Numbered from the stretch's first letter, positions 1 to 9,157 are shown. The stretch: DNA of 41,323 nucleotides from Prasinococcaceae sp. CCMP 1430 (GCA_013416795.1 RQSC01000630.1:356994-398316), one strand, 5' to 3'. Numbers and translations: made by a program. The notes: generated from the letters alone by a model not told the origin.

Positions 1-449
1 GCGACGCCGCGCGCGTGCGCCCGCGCCGTGTGCCGCGCGGTGCTGCTGCCGCGCGTGGCGATCGCCGCGCTGGGCGTCGAGCGCATGCTGCTCGAGGTGG
101 CGGAGGCGAGAGGCGAGACGCCATCGCGCGCGCCGAGGGGCGAGCGCGTGGTGAGCCTGGTCGCCGAGGACGCCGGCGGCATGCTCGCGCTCTTCGCGCG
201 CGGGGAGATGCGCGAGCTGCTGCGCGCCGAGCAGGCGTGCGCGGTGCTGTGCATGCCCTGATTGATGGGGGGGAATCGATGACGCGTGGGCTCGACGCGC
301 GTTTGTAAAAAGCCGTCATCTCGTGGTCGGAGCAGAGAGAGCCAGCGGCCGGCGGCGCGGGCGTCGAGCGCGGCACGTGCGAGCCGCTCTTCCGCGAGCT
401 GAGGGAGTGCTTCTGGGCGGCGGCCAGGGCCAAGCCGCGCTCCGCCTGA
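1..449 (+). CDS. 3' end of an unrecognised gene, possibly ending in a CX9C motif
   Basis: The window opens inside an open frame (phase from base 1) that reads to a stop at 259-261. A second model splices it. A canonical donor GTGAGC begins at 151, and an acceptor GGAGCAG ends at 335. Both are phase 0, giving a 185-nt intron, the same size as others in this window. The downstream exon (336-449) ends in GTCEPLFRELRECFWAAARA, where the two cysteines are separated by nine residues. A single CX9C is half of the twin motif of CHCH-type mitochondrial intermembrane-space proteins, but I cannot see the other half, so no family is assigned. Which model is right cannot be settled from sequence alone. 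The 5' part lies outside the window. Confidence 0.35.
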
Positions 450-532
450 GTCAGCCGCAGTCGCGGGCCGCGTAAACACGGCAGGCGTGGGGCGCGGCGA
501 GCGCTTGCAGCACGCGCATTCCCGGGGCACCG

Positions 533-1318
533 ATGGCGGTGGTGCCGAGCGGCGGGTGGCACAAGCGCTCTCGTGCCGGGGCGCCGACGGCTACGCTCTC
601 ACGCGCCGATGTGGAGCCACGCTTCCTCTGCAAGCGCAGCGTGGACCTCGGATCGCATCCCTCACCGGGGCCCTTCAGCGGCAATCGCATGGTGATGATG
701 CCGCCAGCGGCACGCGGCGACGGCGCGGGCAGTGTACGTGCATTCCTTGCGTCTGCAGGAGGCGCGCGCGCGCTCGACCTTCCCCTTAATAAGGACGCGA
801 TCGGGGAGAACGGCAGGGACCTCCATGCGGGCAAAGATGGCAACCTGCTGCCTATCGCAGTCGCTGGTGCGCTCGAAACGCATGCGCTGCCCCAGGTTGT
901 GCACCGGCTCGAGCTCCAGGGCCTCGCGCTCGCGCGCCCTCGCGCATCATCAGCCGGCGGTGCACTGCGCGCAACGCTGGCAGCAGTGGACGCGTCCGGC
1001 GCAGCGACTGTCGCGAGCGTCGCGGACGCGAGCATTCCCGCCGATTCGACCGCCGCAGTCACGCCGCAGTACCGCACCACACCGCCCGACAAGTGCGAGC
1101 CCGGCTGGGCGGGTGTCGACATTTGCGCGTCGAATAATTGCGCCCTTGGCATCGCCAGGCAGCTTGCGCGTGCCGTCGATATCTACGACAAGGACATGCA
1201 TGTCCGCACCATGCACACCGGCGCATACCCGACAGCGGTCCGCTACCTCGACGAGGTACGACGCTCATGTGCTTGCGTCGTCGCCTCGCACCGCGCCTGT
1301 GGCGACGGCCCACTGATC

Positions 1319-1349
<31 letters not shown>

Positions 1350-1974
1350 GCTCGCTCGCTCGCGCAAACACTCCAATACACCCATCCGCGCCTCGCCGCA
1401 GAACTGTCTGGCGGTGACCGAGCGCTCATACGTCAGCGTTTTCGACGTGCGCGCGGGCGAGCGAGGGGGCACTGTGGCCCGCCCGATTCCGTCTGGCATG
1501 CCGCTGTACGCCGTCGACGCCCTGTCGTCGGCGGCTGGCACAAGAGCCGCGGAGTTCTCCACGGGCGGCCTGATGGCGGTGGGCGGTGCCGATCGCACGG
1601 TGAGCATCCTCGACGCCAAAACTTGGACCATACGCTCGCGGTGGACGCAGTGCCTCAAGTTCGAGGTCACGAACCTCAAGTTTTCTGCGAGCGACCCGCG
1701 CTGCATTTACGTGAGCGGACTTGACACCGAGGTGGCGTTGGGACAATGGGACCTTGGCGATGGCTCGAGGGCCAAGGATGCGCAGCGCGGTGCCTTCCGG
1801 GGCGACGGTGCTTTCCTCGGGGTGGACGTCGTGAGCGCTGGCGACGTTGGCGTCGACTTCGTCGGCGCATGGTGCGACACCAACGCGCTGCTCACGGCGG
1901 GCTTCACCATTGGCACGAAGGGCGCGGGTGACAGCGACGGGGGCGGCGCGGTCACGCAGGTCGGGGGCTCCTGA
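533..1974 (+). CDS. WD40-like beta-propeller protein, two exons
   Basis: Exon 1 is 533-1255 and exon 2 is 1402-1974. The intron 1256-1401 (146 nt, phase 0) starts GTACGA and ends CGCCGCAG. The spliced product is about 431 aa. Across the junction the reading is ...TAVRYLDE|NCLAVTERSY, followed by strands typical of a propeller blade: LMAVGGADRTVSILDAKTW and later VSGLDTEVALGQWDL. This degenerate WD repeat pattern suggests a scaffold protein. The specific family is not recognised; a WDR73-like protein is one thought but unsupported. The first ATG at 533 lies in a stretch of weak protein-like character, so the true start may be further in or on another exon. The gene converges on the minus-strand gene that ends at 2217. 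Confidence 0.6.
1323..1364. repeat. CT microsatellite in intron, followed by CGCT repeats
   Basis: About 26 nt of pure CT dinucleotide repeat, then several CGCT units, inside the 1256-1401 intron. It supplies the pyrimidine-rich tract ahead of the acceptor and is likely length-variable. Confidence 0.85.
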
Positions 1975-2216
1975 ACGGCCGCGCGCGTGCAGGCCTCATG
2001 TAATCACATGCATCAACAGGATGGCCTTTTACATGGAAGCGATTCCATCCCCTTGAGACACTTGAAGCACCAAAATCGGAGGCTGGGGCGCCCTCTCGCC
2101 CCAGTCCTCGGGCGCGCTTGCGCCCTTTGCTGTTGCACCTTACGGTACCCCGTACAAGCAAGGCGCGAAGCGCGATCATTTCAAAAAAAAAAGAGTGCGA
2201 GGTGACGGCAGCAGTC

Positions 2217-4370
2217 TCATGCCGCGTCGCTCTCTGGCTCAACCTTGACAGCTTTCCCGCCAGCCGCGGGGTCGTCCGCGTTCGGGACATCGCATGGGCC
2301 GCCGTCTGAAACGTGCTGCTTCTCTCCTGGGTCGTAGCGGTGGAAGAGCAGGTTGGCGACGGTGCGGTCAACGACCTCCCGCAGCACCACCTTGTCCTTC
2401 GGCGTGCCCGCGCCATCAGCGCCACCGCCGGCCGAGGCGTCGGGCGCGCCACCCACGCCGCCCGCCACCGCCGCGCCGTCCGCGCCGCTCGCACCAGCGT
2501 CCTCACTGTTCGACGGATTCGACGCATGCGAACCGTTCCCACCGCTGCCCGCCTGCGCGTCGAGATGCGTGTAGCTCGCGTCCCTGCGGCTGATGTTGGC
2601 AGGCTTGGAAGGCTCACCCCCGTCGGCGTCGCCCTGCAGACCACTGGTCGCGGCGCCAAGCACGGAGCTCGACACTCCGCCCGCGCTGCCGCTGCCCCCA
2701 TCGCTGGGCGGTGTGATGACGCCATCGCGATCTCCGCGCGCGGCAGCGGCCGCGCCGGCGGCACCACTCGCACCGGCCGCAGCGGTCGCAGCGGCTGCAA
2801 CGGCGGGCGCGTCGGTGCCACCTCCGGTGGCCTCAGCGTCGGCTAGCGCCGCCGCGCTCTTGCGCTCCCTGGCCGAAGCCGCCAATCTCAACAGCGATTG
2901 GCGGATGGTCTCCTTGAGGATGGGATCCAAGTTGCTCACGATGGCCTGAAGTTTGCGCACAACGCTCGCCTCCATCGCCAGGACTTCACCCGGCACGGCC
3001 ACATTCAGCGGCGCTGCTTGTGCCCACTGCTGCTGCCCCGGCTCGGGCGCCTGCGCGCTCGTACCCCACTGCGCGCCTGGTCGCCGTTGCGCGTCGGCGC
3101 CCTGCTGCAGCATGTGCGACGGGGCGTCAGCGCTCGACGCACCGGCACCTTGCCGCTGCGCGAGTGCCTGCCCACCCGCAGTGCCATGTCGTATGAGCGC
3201 GGATGCCTGCGTGGCCAGCATGGCCTGCTGCGCGACCGCCTTGGTGATCATCGCCTGGGATATCGCCTGCGCCTGGGCGAGGTCCGTCTTGTTCTTCCCC
3301 GCCGATTTGCCCACGGCGCCGCTCGCATTGGCGCGGCCTGCGTCCCCCGCGGCCGCCACGACGCTCGAGTTGCCGCTCGCGCCAGCCCCCGCGCGGCCAC
3401 TGGTTGCGCGGGCGGCGCGCCGCCGCTGTGTGGCCGCCGCCCGCCGCAATCGCTGCTGCTCCTTCTGTTGCCGCCGCAGCTGGTCGGCGTCCACGCTGGT
3501 CGCGAAGTCGCCACTGCCGCCGCCGCCGCCGCCGCCCCCGCCTCCGCCTCCGCCCGCATAGGGTGCCTGTGGCATGCCGCCCATGGCGTAGCCGCCGCCG
3601 CCGTACGGCGGTGCGGTAGCGCTGGGCATGCCTGGCACGTACACGGGCGGCTGCATCGGCAGCATGCTCTGCGGCGCGCCGTATGGCATAGGCTGCATCT
3701 GCTGCTGCGGCACCGCCATCATGCCGGCGCCAGCGCCGCCGTCAAACGGGCCGAACTGCATGGCGCCCGGCGCCTGCACGGCCGGCTGCGCCCCGTAGGA
3801 GGTCACGTGGTCGAGCGGCATGCCACCTCCGCTGAGGTGGCCCTGGCCCGCCACGCCGCCAATGCTACCGCCCCCGCCCCCGCCACCGGGCAACTGGTCC
3901 AGGTTGGCACTCGATCCGCGCGAGTACATCATGCCGCCCGCGCCGTTCCACACGCCCTGCTGGGCGTAGACGCCCCCCGCGCCGCCCAGCGACTGCTGCT
4001 GCGACTGCTGCTGCTGCTGCTGCTGTCCCTGCTGAAGCAGTGGCTGCTGGAGCGGGTGCGGCTGGGGCGGCGCGCTCTGCAACACCTGGGGAGGCGGGCC
4101 TACGCTGCCCCCGGCGCCGCCATCCATCGCGAAGAGGCTCAGGTGCGAGTTGGAGCGCTTGAAGATGTCCGCGAAGTCGTTGCTGTCACCATGGGCCATG
4201 GCGTCGCCCCACCCGCTAATCCCTCCAAGCGCAAACTGGTCGACGCCGGAAGGGCTGCCCAGGCCCATCATGTCGTCCGTGAACATGGCCGACAAGTTCG
4301 CGTCGCCCGGCCGGCCGCCGCCGGTGCCACTCGCACCGCGGCCGCGGCCGCCGCCGCGGCCGCCACCCAT
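2217..4370 (-). CDS. LNK-like (night light-inducible, clock-regulated type) low-complexity protein
   Basis: An intronless 717-aa frame with an ATG at 4370. Most of it is low-complexity: a Gly/Arg-rich N-terminus, poly-Q near residues 113-127, poly-G near 271-284, and Ala/Gly/Ser-rich stretches. Two blocks stand out. Near 472-508 the reading includes VSNLDPILKETIRQSLLRLA followed by ASARERK. Near 663-678 it includes VVDRTVANLLFHR. In plant LNK proteins a segment of the form (I)RDSLYRLA.SA..RH is followed towards the C-terminus by (I)DR.VA.LLFHRP, and the order and spacing here match. LNKs are transcriptional coactivators that partner REVEILLE MYB factors in the circadian system; that role is inferred for this alga from the two motifs only. 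The protein is probably nuclear and largely disordered. It shares a 526-bp divergent spacer with the gene at 4897. Confidence 0.55.
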   Translation of the reverse strand: MGGGRGGGRGRGASGTGGGRPGDANLSAMFTDDMMGLGSPSGVDQFALGGISGWGDAMAHGDSNDFADIFKRSNSHLSLFAMDGGAGGSVGPPPQVLQSAPPQPHPLQQPLLQQGQQQQQQQSQQQSLGGAGGVYAQQGVWNGAGGMMYSRGSSANLDQLPGGGGGGGSIGGVAGQGHLSGGGMPLDHVTSYGAQPAVQAPGAMQFGPFDGGAGAGMMAVPQQQMQPMPYGAPQSMLPMQPPVYVPGMPSATAPPYGGGGYAMGGMPQAPYAGGGGGGGGGGGGGSGDFATSVDADQLRRQQKEQQRLRRAAATQRRRAARATSGRAGAGASGNSSVVAAAGDAGRANASGAVGKSAGKNKTDLAQAQAISQAMITKAVAQQAMLATQASALIRHGTAGGQALAQRQGAGASSADAPSHMLQQGADAQRRPGAQWGTSAQAPEPGQQQWAQAAPLNVAVPGEVLAMEASVVRKLQAIVSNLDPILKETIRQSLLRLAASARERKSAAALADAEATGGGTDAPAVAAAATAAAGASGAAGAAAAARGDRDGVITPPSDGGSGSAGGVSSSVLGAATSGLQGDADGGEPSKPANISRRDASYTHLDAQAGSGGNGSHASNPSNSEDAGASGADGAAVAGGVGGAPDASAGGGADGAGTPKDKVVLREVVDRTVANLLFHRYDPGEKQHVSDGGPCDVPNADDPAAGGKAVKVEPESDAA

Positions 4371-4896
4371 GGCGACTGCCGGTCCCTCCCCCTACGAAGG
4401 GGGGGGGGGTCCTTGCCACTCGCTGCGTACACGCACAGAGGCGCGAGCGCGGAGCGCGAGTCAGCGAATGAAGCGCCACCCACACGCCCGTGCAAGCGCC
4501 AGGGGGCGAGAGGCGCACTGGGACGCGGGCGCAAGGGGGGGCGGGGCGGATACAGGAGGCGCGCCCCTGCCAGATGCGCGCCGGTCGCGCAGTCCCAGCA
4601 AAATGGAGCTTGCCGCGAAGCGGCGCACCGCAGCGAGACCAGAGAGGCCCCACCACCCGGCGCAGTGCGTGCCGTCTCTGCAGCGCACGCAACGAGGCGC
4701 GCGGAGTCGGGCAGAGGTCGTGCGGCAGGGCGGCTTTCACCGCCGCGCTCGCCCGCGCGGAGCTGCCCGCTCCTGCTCGCCCACCCGCCTGCACCCACCA
4801 ACAACGAGCGCCGCGCGCTGCGCCGCGCACAGTGCGGCAGGAAGAAAGACGGGCGGCCCGGGGGGGGGGGCGGGGGCGAGCGGGCGCACGACGGCA
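4371..4896. promoter_or_regulatory. Divergent intergenic spacer (putative bidirectional promoter)
   Basis: This separates the 5' ends of the LNK-like gene (-) and the membrane BAF/HhH-like gene (+). It contains a G10 run near 4400-4409 and a G-rich block near 4860-4877, but no TATA-like element that I can identify. The plus-strand frame is open across it, but the codons look like shadow translation. Confidence 0.4.
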
Positions 4897-5811
4897 ATGG
4901 CCGTGGCTGCGGAGGATGCGGTGAAGGCGGGGGCGGCAGCAGCTGAAGAGGCGGAGGCCGAGGGGACCGCGGCGGCGGCGGCGGCACGCGCGCCCGTGGG
5001 AGGCGCCGCAGAGCTTGGACTCGCGCCGGATGGCGATGAGGAGGCCGCGGCAGAGGACGCAGCTGTGGACGTCGTGGTGGAGGAGGCCGGGGGAGCGGCT
5101 GACGCGGCGGCGCAGGCAGCGGCCGAGGCCGCAGCCGAGGCGGCGGCAGCTGCGGCTGCCTATGATGACGACGGCGTCGACGCGTTCCGGGGGCGCCTCG
5201 AGGGCGCCCTGCGGCCAGGCGGCTGGCGTGCAACAGCGCGCGAGGCGCTCGAGCGCGCGTTTGAGACCTATATGTACGTCATCTCGCACGCCGAGGCGGT
5301 CGGCGAGACTGCTGCCGATCGGCTCGAGATAGACGGGGAGCGCCGCGAGCTCGCGGTGCGCCTCGCACGCCTGCTACCGCTCTTCATCATCACACAGACG
5401 CTCGTCGTCTTCTCGATCGTATACGCGCTCCGGGGCTCGCTCAAGCACACGAGCGCGGCCAAGGCACAGCAAGAGACAGATGCGCAGCAGGGGAAGGAGG
5501 AAGAGAACAAGGAACGGATCGTGGCGTCGCCCAGGCCGTCGAGCGCAAAGAAGTCGACGCCCAAAGCGAAATCATCGAGCGCGAAGAAGGCCGCAAAGCG
5601 CCCCGTGCCGGACCTGCCCGGCAGCCTGCACGATGTCCCGGGGTGCGGCGAGAAGACAGCAGAGCGCATCACTAACGGCTGTGGGTGGGAGACGCCTGCT
5701 GACATGGTCGCGTTCTTCCAGGAGAATGGCGAGGACGAGTTCAAGGCGGCGCTCAAGGCGGCGGGCGTGCGGATGCAGTCATCGATCGTGCGGTGGTGCA
5801 AGGAGATGTAG
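4897..5811 (+). CDS. Single-pass membrane protein with C-terminal HhH / BAF-like domain
   Basis: 304 aa from the ATG at 4897; the frame is open upstream but low-complexity there. Regions in order: an acidic Ala/Glu-rich N-terminus (about 1-90); a helical segment containing FETYMYVISHAEA; one clear membrane segment near residues 157-180 (LLPLFIITQTLVVFSIVYAL); a charged stretch; a Lys/Ser/Pro-rich basic linker with AKKSTPKAKSSSAKKAAK; then a compact domain at about 240-304. That domain starts GSLHDVPGCGEKTAERI, a helix-hairpin-helix type DNA-binding loop, and ends DEFKAALKAAG...QSSIVRWCKEM. The order GSL-xGxGE-...-DE.F..xLK..G...Q...WC resembles barrier-to-autointegration factor (BAF), a small dsDNA-binding protein of the nuclear envelope. 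Membrane anchor plus DNA-binding-like tail suggests a chromatin-to-membrane tether, but the organelle is not known. A simple HhH protein is the alternative. Confidence 0.7.
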   Translation: MAVAAEDAVKAGAAAAEEAEAEGTAAAAAARAPVGGAAELGLAPDGDEEAAAEDAAVDVVVEEAGGAADAAAQAAAEAAAEAAAAAAAYDDDGVDAFRGRLEGALRPGGWRATAREALERAFETYMYVISHAEAVGETAADRLEIDGERRELAVRLARLLPLFIITQTLVVFSIVYALRGSLKHTSAAKAQQETDAQQGKEEENKERIVASPRPSSAKKSTPKAKSSSAKKAAKRPVPDLPGSLHDVPGCGEKTAERITNGCGWETPADMVAFFQENGEDEFKAALKAAGVRMQSSIVRWCKEM

Positions 5812-5829
5812 ACGCGCGCCGCACCACTT

Positions 5830-5848
5830 GACACACACACACACACTA
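5830..5848. repeat. CA microsatellite in convergent 3' spacer
   Basis: A short run of CA dinucleotides in the 105-bp gap between the stop of the BAF/HhH-like gene (5811) and the stop of PLAA (5917). It lies in the presumed 3' UTRs. Confidence 0.8.
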
Positions 5849-5916
5849 AACATTGACAAACACCAGCGCGGCGGGGGGGGTGTAAGGGACGCCAATATCG
5901 GCCGTGGTTTACACAC

Positions 5917-8376
5917 TCACAGCCACGCGCATGCCTCACGGGCAGCGTCGGCGACCTTGCCGCCGCCGCCACTCGTGAGAGCCTGCAATCGCGGCTTTAT
6001 CTCAGCGAGGGCGGAGGAAGCGGCTGGCACTCTCGCTGCAGCGAGCGTGCCCGCGGCGGCCACTAGGCGGAAGAGCGCCTCATTGTCGTCCTCGGAGACG
6101 AGCAGATCCGCGATGGCCCGGGCTAGGGTGCCTGCAAAGTCGCCGCCGCCGTAGGTGCTATTGCGTGCCTTCAAGAGCGCACAGGCATTCAGCAGAGCCG
6201 CAGCGCGCGCCATGCGAGCGTTTGGCGCCTGCGCCGCGGGCGCACCGCCAATGAGCGCATTCACAAGAGCGCCCGCCCGCGATTCGAGCCAGGTGGGAGC
6301 GGCCACAAAAAGTTCGCATGTGAAGCGCGCCGCCAGCAGTGAAGCGGCTCCACCCCCTGACGCCGCGCGGCGCACCGCCGCGGTGATGGCGTCGGCTGCG
6401 GACGCCTGGAGGAGGCCCTGGGACGCCGCCCCCGCGGGGTTGGCGGCCGCACAGCGAGCCACATCGAGGGCGGGGAAGAGGTTGGCCACGGGCCAACCCG
6501 AGAGCACCTTGGTGAGGGACGCACCCGCATCGACTACGACGCCACCGGGAAGAGCTCGCGCGTTCGCCTCAAAGGCGGCGCGTTCGTCGACGCTCAGGGC
6601 AAACTCTGCGGTGAGAGGGTCCGCCGCGAGCTCTGCATTGAAGGTGTCGAGCTTCGTCAGCAGTGGCTCGACCTTGAGCGGTTGCGGGAAGGCGTGGACT
6701 GGCGCTGAAAGCGGCACGTATGTGCCCTGCGGAGGATCCGAGGGCGAGGGGCCGCCGTAGGCACCGCTGCCGGTGTACGGGTCCACCGATGCGAGCCCGC
6801 CCAGCTGCGCGCCGCCACCGGCGGCAGCGCCGCCCGCCGCGGGGACGTACGCGCCACCGCCAGTGAAGGGGTCATAGACCGTCAGATTTTCGTTGATGGC
6901 CTCGGCCGCCTTGCCGCCTGTGCTGTCGATGAGGAACTTGACAACTTGTTCCCTGTAGCCCGCAGGCAGATCATGCTCTTCGAGCCAGCTCTCGGCGACG
7001 TCGTACGGGTTCTGCCCGATGTTGTACGGCAGCTTGCGCACGGGCGCGCCATCGGCGATGTCCACATCGAAGACGTGGTCGTACTGAACGCCGTTGAGCA
7101 CGTTTCCCTGCCCAGAAATCTCCTGGCCGCCCTCGCCGGGCCCATTCACGACGACACCTATTTTTTCCCAGCCACCCTGCGCGGCTGAGTAGACGTATGC
7201 GACGCCCTTGCCCCCCTCCGCAACCACCGCGACCTCGCCATCCTTCTTGCCCGGCTGGTTGAGTACCGACGCATCGCGCATCGGGGGCATACCAGCTGCG
7301 CCCCCGCCAGCAGCACTCGCCTGCTGGTCACCACCGCCGCCGCTCTTGGCATCGGCAATTTCTTTGCGCCGCTTGGCCACCTTGGCTTCGAACGCCTCGC
7401 GCACGTCGGTGGCGGCTGCGCGCACCTCGTCTGTGGTCCAGACGCGCGCCACACCGTCCGCGCAGCAGCTCACGACGTCCCCGTTCTCGAGCGCCGTGAC
7501 GCCCCACACGCAGCCTGTGTGCTCAATGCTCTGCACGCACTCAGCGCTTGCCACCGACCACACGCGCATGGTGTCGTCCTCCGAGCCCGACGCGAGCAGA
7601 CCATTGGGGAGCGAAGCGACGCCGTAGACGAGCGCGGAGTGACCCACCAGCGTGCGGAGCAGTGCGCCGTCGATCGCCCAAAGCGCGATCGTCATGTCGT
7701 GCGACGCACTCGCGAATCCGGTGCCGGGAAGCTCGCATAGCCCGCGCACCGAGTCGGTGTGGCCTCTGTAGGTGTGAGCGACGGATGCACCGCCCGTGGA
7801 AAAGCCCCAGCGCAGCACCGTGGTGTCGCCGCTCCCAGTGAGCAGCTCACCCGCAGCTGTGAAGCACGTGCAGAGCACAGGTCCTGAGTGAGCGCTGAGC
7901 ACGGCCGCCTCGACTGCTTCGGGGGCGCTGGCGGCCCCGAGGTCCCACACGCGCGCCGTCGAGTCGAGGCATGCCGACGCGATCCGTCCGGACGCCCCGC
8001 ACGCCGCCACGTCGGAAACCTGCTGCGTGTGCCCGCGCAGCGTCGCGGAGGGTGCGCTCTGGTCGCCGGCGTTCGCGCTGTCCCAGAGTTTGATGGTCGC
8101 ATCGCGCGAGCCCGTCACGATCGCGCCCTCGGGAAACGCCTTTGCCGCGCCCGCTGGCAGGTAGGCCACGCAGGTCACGTAGTGCTCGTGGCCCAGCAGC
8201 GATCGCTCCGGCTCGTACTCACCGCTGCCATCCGGCAGCACAGGCGCACGCCACACGATCCCGGTTTTGTCGCGGGACACCGTGACGAGCGCGCTATCAG
8301 GGAGGCGAGCGGCGCTGCGCACGTCCTCGCCATGGCCCGCGAGCTCCTGCCGCAGCACGTGGCCCGCCCCCGCCAT
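5917..8376 (-). CDS. PLAA: Phospholipase A2-activating protein / Doa1-Ufd3 homologue
   Basis: 819 aa from the ATG at 8376 (MAGAGHVLRQELAGHGEDVR). The frame is open 52 codons further upstream, but that stretch is basic low-complexity without homology. Domain order is diagnostic. Seven or so WD40 repeats cover about 1-320 (for example VTGSRDATIKLWDSA, SACLDSTARVWDLG, SGSEDDTMRVWSV). A PFU ubiquitin-binding domain at about 370-475 contains GVAYVYSAAQGGWEKIG and the YDHVFDVDIADG/NPYDVAESWL region. A C-terminal PUL (armadillo-like) domain runs from about 551 to 819. In yeast and animals this protein binds ubiquitin and recruits the AAA ATPase Cdc48/p97, supporting ubiquitin homeostasis and degradation or sorting of ubiquitylated cargo. 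The architecture is complete and intronless. Its 5' end faces the eIF1A gene across a long spacer. Confidence 0.93.
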   Translation of the reverse strand: MAGAGHVLRQELAGHGEDVRSAARLPDSALVTVSRDKTGIVWRAPVLPDGSGEYEPERSLLGHEHYVTCVAYLPAGAAKAFPEGAIVTGSRDATIKLWDSANAGDQSAPSATLRGHTQQVSDVAACGASGRIASACLDSTARVWDLGAASAPEAVEAAVLSAHSGPVLCTCFTAAGELLTGSGDTTVLRWGFSTGGASVAHTYRGHTDSVRGLCELPGTGFASASHDMTIALWAIDGALLRTLVGHSALVYGVASLPNGLLASGSEDDTMRVWSVASAECVQSIEHTGCVWGVTALENGDVVSCCADGVARVWTTDEVRAAATDVREAFEAKVAKRRKEIADAKSGGGGDQQASAAGGGAAGMPPMRDASVLNQPGKKDGEVAVVAEGGKGVAYVYSAAQGGWEKIGVVVNGPGEGGQEISGQGNVLNGVQYDHVFDVDIADGAPVRKLPYNIGQNPYDVAESWLEEHDLPAGYREQVVKFLIDSTGGKAAEAINENLTVYDPFTGGGAYVPAAGGAAAGGGAQLGGLASVDPYTGSGAYGGPSPSDPPQGTYVPLSAPVHAFPQPLKVEPLLTKLDTFNAELAADPLTAEFALSVDERAAFEANARALPGGVVVDAGASLTKVLSGWPVANLFPALDVARCAAANPAGAASQGLLQASAADAITAAVRRAASGGGAASLLAARFTCELFVAAPTWLESRAGALVNALIGGAPAAQAPNARMARAAALLNACALLKARNSTYGGGDFAGTLARAIADLLVSEDDNEALFRLVAAAGTLAAARVPAASSALAEIKPRLQALTSGGGGKVADAAREACAWL

Positions 8377-8540
8377 CGCCGTCGCAGCGATGCGATGCGA
8401 TACGGATCTATGCGCGCGCGCGCGCGTGCTTGCGAGCGAGCGGGGCGGGGGGGATGAGGGGGGCAGGGCAAGGGGCGCCTGCGCCTGCGCCCGGCGCGGC
8501 CGGCGCGCGTCCGCGCGCTGGCTCGCACGCACCCCCCCCA

Positions 8541-8580
8541 GGTTAGGGTTCAGTCATCTTCGATCCTCATTTGGGTTAGG
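8541..8580. promoter_or_regulatory. Telo-box-like motifs upstream of PLAA
   Basis: GGTTAGGGTT at 8541-8550 (AACCCTAACC on the minus strand, the PLAA sense strand) and TTGGGTTAGG at 8571-8580, 165-205 bp upstream of the PLAA ATG. In land plants the related AAACCCTAA telo-box is a promoter element of growth and translation genes. A similar role here is an inference. Confidence 0.35.
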
Positions 8581-8647
8581 TTTAATCCGCCAGCGGCCGA
8601 CCGGTGCCGCGCGCGGCTCAAGCGCGGCGGCGGCTCGCCCGCGCGCG

Positions 8648-8724
8648 AAAAAAAAAAAAAAAAAGGCGGCTGCGCACCGCCCAACCAACCAAGTGCAACG
8701 CAGCGCCTTTTTTTTTTTTTTTTT
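8648..8724. repeat. Near-perfect inverted repeat (A17 ... T17 fold-back)
   Basis: The left arm is 17 A (8648-8664) followed by GGCGGCTGCG (8665-8674). The right arm is CGCAGCGCC (8699-8707) followed by 17 T (8708-8724). The arms pair over about 26 bp with a single bulged G, around a 24-nt loop (8675-8698). The identical homopolymer lengths and the paired GC core show this is one palindrome rather than two unrelated tracts. Confidence 0.9.
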
Positions 8725-9157
8725 GAACCGGCCGATGGATGGGACCGATTTCAAACTTGATTGAAGAAGGCTTGCAAAGCTCTCCATCGAACCGACACAC
8801 GCGTGCGCGTGGATCTGCGCCGGGGTGAATTCAGTGAGGGCGGGCGGCCGGGGCGCGTCGGTCGGTGAGCTGTGAGTGGGCGCCTCGATTCATCGAATGA
8901 TGCGAAGCTTCGCTTCGCTGCGGCTTGGTTGGTCGCGGGTTCGGATGATTGGATGGGTGCGCGACGCGGCAACGCCGCGCTTGTATCATCCGGTGCGGCA
9001 AGTGATCGCCGGCAAGCGGCGATGTGACGCTATCACCAGATGATGCGGAGCGCGCGACGCCCCGGCCCCCTTCACGGCGCCCTCGCCCCGCGACGCTGCG
9101 CCCTTTGCCCGCCGCAAATTTGCGGAGTTGGGGGCGGTTTGGGCGCCGTTGTTTTCG

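Noticed and set aside
15-308. Arg/Ala-rich open frame overlapping the left-edge gene
   Set aside because: The composition is that of an out-of-frame reading of GC-rich coding DNA; the phase beginning at base 1 is more protein-like.
4150-4896. Upstream extension of the BAF/HhH-like frame by ~249 codons
   Set aside because: It overlaps the LNK-like coding region antisense and reads as Arg/Pro/Ala-rich low complexity; the ATG at 4897 marks the change to protein-like sequence.
8377-8532. N-terminal extension of PLAA by 52 codons
   Set aside because: Basic low-complexity; MAGAGHVLRQEL at 8376 aligns with the usual WD40 start.
8885-9030. Possible tRNA or snoRNA (GGTTCGGAT string, several short GC hairpins such as ATCGCCG/CGGCGAT)
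   Set aside because: No cloverleaf, A/B boxes or complete C/D boxes could be assembled.
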